This document shows, one piece after another, positions 58,472 through 64,000 of a stretch of DNA of 64,000 bases (positions are counted from its first letter, which is position 1; the number at the start of each line of letters is the position of its first letter). A program made the position numbers and the translations under genes. Source of the DNA: Brevibacillus composti (GTDB taxonomy: Bacteria > Bacillota > Bacilli > Brevibacillales > Brevibacillaceae); assembly GCF_016406105.1 (NCBI RefSeq), contig NZ_CP066308.1, forward strand, positions 2,777,501-2,841,500, read 5' to 3'. The notes beneath the pieces are model-generated. The model was not told where the DNA came from. It did not search any database and was given only the letters and a program-made list of their open reading frames with translations.

Positions 58472-58777
58472 CTATGGCTCAAACAGACGAGCGATCCAGT
58501 CAATGGCCGCTCTGGCGCCTTCTTTTACTGCCTGCCCCATCGTTTGCCCTGCCGTGCTGACATAGTTGACAATCTGTCCCGGCGCCGCCTGCACCTCTTT
58601 GCCCATCACGGCAATTTCCATTTGTCCGTTATCTATTTTTTTAATCGAGAAGGTCTGCGTCTCCTGCTCCGGCAATCCGCTTACCTTGTGAATCCCTCGC
58701 TCCGCTGTCTGCAGTCCCAGCACGACTCCGATCAGCAGCACAACCAATAGTCCTGTCAGCCGCACCGTTACATTCAT
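58472..58777 (-). CDS. yqxA: YqxA family protein (DUF3679)
   Basis: A 101-residue protein with one N-terminal membrane segment (RLTGLLVVLLIGVVLGLQTA) and a soluble tail ending DWIARLFEP. It lies 6 bases after spoIIP, the same neighbour as in B. subtilis, where yqxA follows spoIIP. Function is unknown; a role in sporulation is suggested only by position. Confidence 0.82.
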   Translation of the reverse strand: MNVTVRLTGLLVVLLIGVVLGLQTAERGIHKVSGLPEQETQTFSIKKIDNGQMEIAVMGKEVQAAPGQIVNYVSTAGQTMGQAVKEGARAAIDWIARLFEP

Positions 58778-58783
58778 ATCCTC

Positions 58784-59959
58784 TCACCTCTTCGCCGGCT
58801 CATCCGCAGCAGGCTTTGTCACCTTTTCCGCCTGCCAGTAATACTCCGCGAAAACCTCCGCAATCGCCTCTGCCGTCCGCAGCGACTCCTGCAGCGTATT
58901 GTGGATGGAACCTACTTCTATTAACAGACTGCCCGGTGAGATGGACTGATTATACTCGCCATGATCCGTTTTATCCCCTTTTTCCATCACGCCTCGCGAC
59001 AGTCCCGGGTACTTTTTCTCCATGAGATGATGCAGCTCGTTGGCGAAAGCCTCGTTTTTCTGATAGTTTTTGTTCCGCTTCCCGATGACGAACAGGATGC
59101 GGGCGTAGCTCTCCCCGTTGATCGTCACCGTCGTTTTGCTGCGCGGAGCGGTGTCGCGGTGCAGATCGAAGAAGTAATGCAGCTCTCTGTTCTGATCCAC
59201 AGCCGCCTGCACGGCCTTCAATGACTCCGCATACGAGAAGGCATAGGAACTGCCTTTATCCAGCAGCTTTTGGTAGATGTCTTCCTGATTGACTTCCGAT
59301 CCGACTCCCAGTTCATTCAATTTGTCAGCGAGATGCTTCCCGACCATCGAGATGTTTCGCACCGGGTGGTCTACATCGCGCGTCTTCGTCTCGCTGAGCC
59401 AGGACTCCCGGTTGTGACTGTGGTAGACGTAGACCACTTTCTTGTTGCCTGTGGTCGGCTTGGCCTTCGGCTCCTCTGTGGCATCCCGCGCCTCCGGTGC
59501 CGTCTGTTCGCCTGCCGCCTCCTCCGGCACCTGAGGCGCGGCTACGTCATCCGCCTGTCCCGGCAGAGCGGGATACTCCACGTACAGATCAGCAAGGGAC
59601 GAGCCTTGGCCGGCGACGACAAACCGAGCGTCCTCTTCGGTCAAAAGTCCGGGCAGTTCCCTTCCCAAGAGACTGCGCAGATCACCGGGGTGAATGCTGG
59701 TCGCCAGCCGAAAAACAAAGCCGGTCACGCTGTTGGTTCCCTTGTCTGTGGAGGTCTGCACCGTATCGGTCAAAGCGGGAATTTCCTGTCCCATCCATTT
59801 TAGCATCGCCAGACTTGACACATGAGAAGCTGCCCGTTGAACGGCAGAAGACGCGATCATCATCCGGTTTCCGCCCATGGCCATCAGTCCGGTCATTACA
59901 AAGAGAATGGCGGTTATGATTGACAGTACGATAAATTGACGTTGAATCAGGGGTGCCAT
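58784..59959 (-). CDS. spoIIP: stage II sporulation protein P
   Basis: A 391-residue peptidoglycan amidase and endopeptidase needed for engulfment of the forespore. An N-terminal transmembrane segment (FIVLSIITAILFVMTGLMAM) precedes the catalytic domain with YVYHSHNRESWL, NREL.YFFDLHRDTAPRS and LLIEVGSIHNTLQE, which supply the zinc ligands. ATG 59959 is preferred over ATG 59974 because GGAGG lies six bases before it. It follows gpr. Confidence 0.95.
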   Translation of the reverse strand: MAPLIQRQFIVLSIITAILFVMTGLMAMGGNRMMIASSAVQRAASHVSSLAMLKWMGQEIPALTDTVQTSTDKGTNSVTGFVFRLATSIHPGDLRSLLGRELPGLLTEEDARFVVAGQGSSLADLYVEYPALPGQADDVAAPQVPEEAAGEQTAPEARDATEEPKAKPTTGNKKVVYVYHSHNRESWLSETKTRDVDHPVRNISMVGKHLADKLNELGVGSEVNQEDIYQKLLDKGSSYAFSYAESLKAVQAAVDQNRELHYFFDLHRDTAPRSKTTVTINGESYARILFVIGKRNKNYQKNEAFANELHHLMEKKYPGLSRGVMEKGDKTDHGEYNQSISPGSLLIEVGSIHNTLQESLRTAEAIAEVFAEYYWQAEKVTKPAADEPAKR

Positions 59960-60098
59960 CTGTCTCCTCCTCATGCTGCGGCTTCGATCTACGGCTGATT
60001 GACGTGGTTGTCAACCGCTTGTCTATGCTTTAGCTTATGAGCGTGCTAGAGACGATAGAACCCCTTCCTAGCTTTTCTCTCAAATTCTGTTTTCCGGT

Positions 60099-61229
60099 CT
60101 AATGCGTGTAAGCTGCGCTGTTTTTCCCGTCGACCGCCCTGTGGAGCGCACGATTCAGCCCCGTGGCGAGAACATTGGCCACGCCCTCGATAAAATCATC
60201 GACCTCTTTGGGCGTGACGACCAGATCCTGCCCCAGCGGACGCAGCACCTCGTGAATGAGCTGGAGCTTTTCCTGCTCGGGCAGAGAGCCGACCAGCCCC
60301 ATGAAAGTTTTGCGCGCTTCGGGATCTGGCAGATCTTCCTCGGTATACGGCTCCTTTCTCTCCGGCAGGGCGCTCATCGCCAGCTTGTTGAAGGCCCGGT
60401 CCTTTTCTTTCAACGATTGGCCAAAGTGGCCGAGCAGATAGGTAATCGCATCATTCACGATCGTGGAGGCGAAAACGACGGTCGGCACGCCGATGGCGAT
60501 CACCGGCACCCCCATCGTTTCCTGGTCAATCGCTTTTCGTTTGTTGCCGACGCCGGAGCCGGGATGGATCCCCGTGTCCGAGATCTGGATCGTCGTATTG
60601 ACGCGGTGAAGCGCTCTGGATGCCAAGGCATCGATGCAGATCACGAAGTCCGGTTTGCTCTTTTCCACGACGCCGAACACGATTTCACTCGTCTCAATCC
60701 CGGTAATGCCGAGAACGCCCGGCGACAAGGCACTTACCTCGCGATACCCCTCTTCTACCGACTCCGGAGCAAGCGTGAACAGATGGCGCGTGACCAGCAG
60801 ATTTTCCACGACCATCGGCCCCAGCGCATCCGGCGTCACATTCCAGTTGCCCAGCCCGACGACCAGCGCTTTTTTGTCCTCCGTAATCCCCAGCTCCTGG
60901 AGAAACGCGGCAAACTCCTTGGTGAACCTGCGGGCTACCTGCTCCTCGATCGCGGTGTCGTTGTCCCTCAGCTTGGGCACCTCGATGGTCAAATAGCGGC
61001 CTGGCAGCTTTCCGATCGCTCGCCCTGCCTCTTCGTTTTTCACGTGAAGCCGCGTCACTTTGATCCCCGGCTCCGCATCATCTGTCACCAGCTCTACGCC
61101 CGACAGCAAATCGGGAGCGGCTCCCTGCTCCGTTACCAGCTCATGCGCCTCCAGAGCCAAATCTGTCCGTATGGAATATCCGGATAAATCGAGATTGTGT
61201 ACCATCTCCGCCACTGCCCCTTTCGCCAT
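60099..61229 (-). CDS. gpr: spore protease GPR
   Basis: The aspartic-like protease that degrades small acid-soluble spore proteins during germination, 376 residues from ATG 61229. It contains SGYSIRTDLALEAHELV, the self-processing region, VVGLGNWNVTPDALGP and the DALASRALHRVNTTIQISDTG region. The start is uncertain: ATG 61205 would give 368 residues, the usual length. It is divergent from rpsT. Confidence 0.95.
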   Translation of the reverse strand: MAKGAVAEMVHNLDLSGYSIRTDLALEAHELVTEQGAAPDLLSGVELVTDDAEPGIKVTRLHVKNEEAGRAIGKLPGRYLTIEVPKLRDNDTAIEEQVARRFTKEFAAFLQELGITEDKKALVVGLGNWNVTPDALGPMVVENLLVTRHLFTLAPESVEEGYREVSALSPGVLGITGIETSEIVFGVVEKSKPDFVICIDALASRALHRVNTTIQISDTGIHPGSGVGNKRKAIDQETMGVPVIAIGVPTVVFASTIVNDAITYLLGHFGQSLKEKDRAFNKLAMSALPERKEPYTEEDLPDPEARKTFMGLVGSLPEQEKLQLIHEVLRPLGQDLVVTPKEVDDFIEGVANVLATGLNRALHRAVDGKNSAAYTH

Positions 61230-61283
61230 TTTGTTCCTGCTACTAGGTTGCTTGAAACCGCATTTTTTATTCTTAATCCTTTC

Positions 61284-61312
61284 TTGCAAATGGGCTGATC
61301 GCATGCTAGAAT
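61284..61312 (+). promoter_or_regulatory. sigma-A promoter of rpsT
   Basis: TTGCAA (61284-61289) and TAGAAT (61307-61312) are separated by 17 bases, 53 bases before the rpsT start. Confidence 0.75.
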
Positions 61313-61364
61313 ATGTTTTGTTGTATGTATTGCACGCCCATGGTCGTCTAAGGAGGTGACACAC

Positions 61365-61640
61365 ATGCCAAACATTAAATCCGCGATCAAACGCACCAAG
61401 CAAATCGAAAAGCGCCGCGCACAACGTGCATCCCAAAAGTCCGATCTGCGTACCGCAGTGAAAAACTTTGAGAAAGCGGTCGCTGCTCAAGATGTAGATT
61501 TGGCGAAATCCACTCTTCTGGTGGCTGTGAAAAAGCTGGACAAGGCCGCTACGAAAGGTCTCATTCATAAAAACGCAGCAAACCGTCAAAAGTCTCGCTT
61601 GATGAAAAAGCTCAATGTACTCGCTGCACCTGTAGCGTAA
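61365..61640 (+). CDS. rpsT: 30S ribosomal protein S20
   Basis: A 91-residue basic ribosomal protein. It begins [20 protein letters not shown] and continues through [20 protein letters not shown], the canonical S20 sequence. ATG 61365 follows AAGGAGGTGA. It lies between gpr and holA as in B. subtilis. Confidence 0.98.
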   Translation: MPNIKSAIKRTKQIEKRRAQRASQKSDLRTAVKNFEKAVAAQDVDLAKSTLLVAVKKLDKAATKGLIHKNAANRQKSRLMKKLNVLAAPVA

Positions 61641-61655
61641 GTGACGTTGACACAG

Positions 61656-61690
61656 AAAAACCCGCGAACATCCCGTTCACGGGTTTTTTG
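61656..61690. terminator. bidirectional terminator between rpsT and holA
   Basis: AAAAACCCGCGAAC and GTTCACGGGTTTTTT flank a five-base loop. On the plus strand it ends rpsT; on the minus strand it coincides with the holA stop codon and is followed by T-rich sequence. Confidence 0.9.
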
Positions 61691-62726
61691 TTTTGGCTCT
61701 CTCTTCAAACACACGGGTCATAAAGAGCTCCAGCGCCAGGCGCTTGTCCACCTGGCCCGACTTCATCCGGAAGTCCTCTTCGGCCAAGATGGCCAAAAGG
61801 CGGCGCAGCGAAGCCTCAGAGAAATGACGAGCCTGTTCTCCGGCTTTTTTCACGGCATACGGATGGACCTTCAGCATACCGGCCAACTGCTGCTGGGAAT
61901 ACCCTCGCGGCCCCCACTGCCTGATGTGCAGCAGCAGGCGGAACTGACGGGCCATCAGCGCCAGCAGGCGGATCGGCTCCTCTCCCGTCTGCAGGCAGTC
62001 GTACAGCATCCGAAGCGCCTTGTCCAGCCTTCCGGCAGCGATTGACTCGATCAGCGCAAAGACGTCCTGCTCCAGTGTGCGCGAGGCCAGCTTATCAATC
62101 ACTTCATCCGTTATGACGCCGCCTTCTCTCCCTGCGTACAAAGCCAGCTTTTCCAGCTCCTTGTCCAATAGCCGAAGCTCCCCGCCGACGCGCTCCACCA
62201 GTCTGGCCGCCTGCGGCCGCTGTATGCTCGCCTGGTACTTTTCGGCCTGCCGCTCCACCCACGCGTACAGCTCGGCATCCCGCAGCGGCTGAAACGCGAG
62301 CATTCTCGCTTTTTGCTGCAGACTTTTTACCAGCTTCTTGCGCTCGTCCAGCTTGTCGGCCTCCGTGCACAGGATCAGCGTCGTATACGACGGCGGCTCC
62401 TCCAGATAAGGAAGGAGTCCGCTTGTATCGCTGTTCTCCAGTTTTGTCGGCGGCTTGCTGCCAGTCAGAAAGTACGCTTGTCTCGCGATGACGAGGCGAT
62501 GCTCGCCCAAAAAGGGCAGGGTTTCCGCATCCTGCAGGATCTCCGCCAGCGGGGTTTCCATGCAGTCGTATACGCTCAGATTCAAATCCGCATAGGCCGG
62601 ATCGATCATCTCTCTCTTCGCCAGCGTCATGAACTCCTCGGCGAGAAAGGACTCGGGTCCATACAAGACATAGATCGGCGCAAACTGCTTTTGTCTGATC
62701 TCCCGAATAGCCGTATGAAGCGGCAT
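61677..62726 (-). CDS. holA: DNA polymerase III delta subunit
   Basis: A 349-residue clamp-loader subunit. It contains FAPIYVLYGPESFLAEEF, the Walker-like region, and the C-terminal collar domain (LRRLLAILAEEDFRMKSGQ). ATG 62726 follows GGAGGAGGGGAG; the frame continues upstream without a ribosome-binding site. In B. subtilis comEC-yqzM precede it; here a sigma/anti-sigma pair does. Confidence 0.95.
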   Translation of the reverse strand: MPLHTAIREIRQKQFAPIYVLYGPESFLAEEFMTLAKREMIDPAYADLNLSVYDCMETPLAEILQDAETLPFLGEHRLVIARQAYFLTGSKPPTKLENSDTSGLLPYLEEPPSYTTLILCTEADKLDERKKLVKSLQQKARMLAFQPLRDAELYAWVERQAEKYQASIQRPQAARLVERVGGELRLLDKELEKLALYAGREGGVITDEVIDKLASRTLEQDVFALIESIAAGRLDKALRMLYDCLQTGEEPIRLLALMARQFRLLLHIRQWGPRGYSQQQLAGMLKVHPYAVKKAGEQARHFSEASLRRLLAILAEEDFRMKSGQVDKRLALELFMTRVFEERAKTKNP

Positions 62727-62810
62727 CTTCTCCCCTCCTCCATCCTGTTCCTGTGTCATTATAGCACAGCCTTTGCCCGCAGGGTGTACGCTCTGCGGCG
62801 GATATATACG

Positions 62811-62840
62811 AAAAAACCGCAACCTGTGCGGCTGCGGTTT
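62811..62840 (-). terminator. terminator after the sigma/anti-sigma pair
   Basis: On the minus strand AACCGCAGCC and GGTTGCGGTT enclose a short loop and are followed by six T. It is about 160 bases past the anti-sigma stop codon; the intervening bases hold no gene I can support. Confidence 0.8.
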
Positions 62841-63002
62841 CACGTCCGTTGGCACCTCTATGTAAACGTTAGGGAAGAAACCCCGGGTAACTTCTTCCCA
62901 AAACGGTAAGCAGGGGGTGCTTGATACTTTACTATACGCTTCCCATCCCTGATCGGTGCCAGTACATCTGTGATCATCGGCTTTTGGCTGTCGGGATGAC
63001 GA

Positions 63003-63920
63003 TCAGTTATCGTCGTTATCATCCTTCTGTTTTTCCTTGCCATTGCCGTTGTTCTGACGATGATCGTCAGCGTCATCATCATCGTCTTCTTTCTTTTTAT
63101 CCTTCTCTTCTTTTTCCTTTTCCTTTTCCTCTTTTTCCTTTTCCTTTTGCTTCTGCTTCTCTTCCTTGTCAGGGACCTCTATGCCGATGGGGAAAGCCGG
63201 CTTGTGCTCTTCTTCGATCGCAACCGGTTTGACTGGAGGCTTTGGCAAATTGGGATCCGGCTTCGGAGGCTGCGTAGGAGTCTGAACGGCCGTACCTGAC
63301 GGCTTCGCTTCCTTGGGCGTCTGATTGACCACCGGCTTTCGCGGTTTGGCCGGGGGCTCTGTTTTTTCCTCTACCGCTTCTTCGGATGGAGATGGATGAT
63401 TGCTGGCAGGTGGAATCGGCGGCCCTACGATGAGCGGCGCTTCAGGCTCGGGCGGTGTAATAATCGAACCGTGCTGGTAGTTGTCTTCCGCCGGCTCCGG
63501 TTTTAACGGCCCCCCCGTGAGCATCAGTCCAATCAACAGGCTGGCGGCGACGACTCCGCTTCCGATCCGGGCTGTCCAGAGTGTCACCTTCTTCCACTTC
63601 GGACGTGCTTCGGCGGGTGCTGATTGGGCTGCCGCGTGCTTCGGTTCCAGCTTTGGCAATTCTTCATGCCTCCCGCTGATCGCAGCGGCCGGCCTTGCCT
63701 TCTCCGCTTCCAGCTGCGGAAGGATGGAGTCGACAATGCTGAACGGCGGTGTTACTGGGGGCAGCTGATCCAACTGCTGGGATACATGTTTCATCCGGTT
63801 GTACATCAGCTGCAAGCCAGGTTCTTTTAACAGGAGTTCGTGCAGCTGACTTTTTTCATCCGGTGAAAGATCTCCGTCCAGATCTCGCTGCATGTATTCC
63901 CAAATTTCTTCGTCGGACAT
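63003..63920 (-). CDS. putative anti-sigma factor with Pro-rich and charged low-complexity tail
   Basis: A 305-residue membrane protein. The first 50 residues (MSDEEIWEYMQRDLDGDLSP, then EKSQLHELLLKEPGLQ) have the form of an anti-sigma N-terminal domain but lack the zinc Cys. One transmembrane helix (SGVVAASLLIGLMLTGG) is followed by a Pro/Lys/Glu-rich region and a C-terminal run of alternating Lys/Glu, Asp and Asn (KEKEKEEKEKEKEEKDKKKE). The ATG directly follows the stop codon of the upstream sigma gene, so the two are coupled. The charged tail may lie at the cell wall; that is inference. Confidence 0.75.
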   Translation of the reverse strand: MSDEEIWEYMQRDLDGDLSPDEKSQLHELLLKEPGLQLMYNRMKHVSQQLDQLPPVTPPFSIVDSILPQLEAEKARPAAAISGRHEELPKLEPKHAAAQSAPAEARPKWKKVTLWTARIGSGVVAASLLIGLMLTGGPLKPEPAEDNYQHGSIITPPEPEAPLIVGPPIPPASNHPSPSEEAVEEKTEPPAKPRKPVVNQTPKEAKPSGTAVQTPTQPPKPDPNLPKPPVKPVAIEEEHKPAFPIGIEVPDKEEKQKQKEKEKEEKEKEKEEKDKKKEDDDDDADDHRQNNGNGKEKQKDDNDDN

Positions 63921-64000
63921 TTACCCTATCCCCCCTTTCTGGTAGTCGTACAACAGCTCCTGCAGCTGCTGCCTGGCCCGAAACAGATAGGATTTGACCG
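63921..64000 (-). CDS. RNA polymerase sigma factor (ECF), C-terminal fragment at window edge
   Basis: The last 25 codons of a gene that continues past the right edge. They read VKSYLFRARQQLQELL and end YQKGGIG, the standard end of sigma region 4. The stop TAA is immediately adjacent to the start of the putative anti-sigma gene. Confidence 0.75.
   Translation of the reverse strand, partial: VKSYLFRARQQLQELLYDYQKGGIG

Noticed and set aside
62858-63082. Possible 74-residue minus-strand gene after the anti-sigma gene
   Set aside because: Its start lies inside the charged tail of the anti-sigma gene, there is no clear ribosome-binding site, and no family is recognised.

Overview
The window looks like core chromosome of an endospore-forming Firmicute of the Paenibacillaceae, most like Brevibacillus (genus is an inference). 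The evidence is sporulation genes (spoIIP, gpr, yqfC, yqfD), an HrcA/CIRCE heat-shock operon, a glycine T-box, a sigma-A/DnaG pair, an S-layer-homology protein, and a gene order that largely follows Bacillus subtilis from holA to trmK/nif3. Nearly all genes are on the minus strand, so operons read from high to low coordinates. I found no rRNA, tRNA, CRISPR array, insertion sequence or prophage.

Layout, left to right. 0.1-5.7 kb: trmK, a Nif3-family gene, and a translationally coupled pair of an SLH protein and an S41 protease. 5.8-8.3 kb: acyl-CoA dehydrogenase with a TetR-type operator, a 53-residue membrane protein, and a polytopic membrane protein. 8.4-18.9 kb: housekeeping genes sigA, dnaG, ppsR, ccpN, glyS, glyQ (T-box), recO, yqzL, era and cdd. 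18.9-24.2 kb: a DUF502 gene broken by a 10-bp tandem duplication, then dgkA, ybeY, phoH, yqfD, yqfC, a 60-residue HTH protein and an uncharacterised membrane-anchored protein. 24.2-27.5 kb: floA and nfeD behind a sigma-W-type promoter, then yqeY and rpsU. 27.8-33.5 kb: murF and ddl (convergent), a YqeW-like Na/Pi transporter, lrgAB and deoC. 33.5-45.2 kb: Nudix, mtaB, rsmE, prmA, dnaJ, dnaK, grpE, hrcA (CIRCE), hemW and lepA. 45.3-58.3 kb: a block that separates lepA from its usual neighbours. It holds an ECF sigma factor with a candidate autoregulated promoter and its putative anti-sigma partner, a cobalamin-riboswitch-controlled btuFCD transporter, an M24 peptidase, an alpha/beta hydrolase, and a dppDFABC dipeptide operon. 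58.4-64 kb: yqxA, spoIIP, gpr, rpsT, holA, a putative anti-sigma protein, and the tail of its sigma factor running off the right edge.

How the parts work together. Translation and ribosome genes (glyQS, era, ybeY, rsmE, mtaB, prmA, lepA, rpsU, rpsT), replication and transcription genes (dnaG, sigA, holA, recO) and protein folding genes (hrcA-grpE-dnaK-dnaJ) form the core. CcpN and PpsR are an adjacent carbon-metabolism control pair. Envelope maintenance is represented by FloA/NfeD, MurF, Ddl, DgkA and the two sigma/anti-sigma modules. No wholly new multi-gene system is evident. The most notable observations are the DUF502 frameshift duplication, the sigma-W and ECF promoter assignments, the small unannotated-size genes, the VKS minisatellite in an exported protease, and the departures from the B. 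subtilis gene order.
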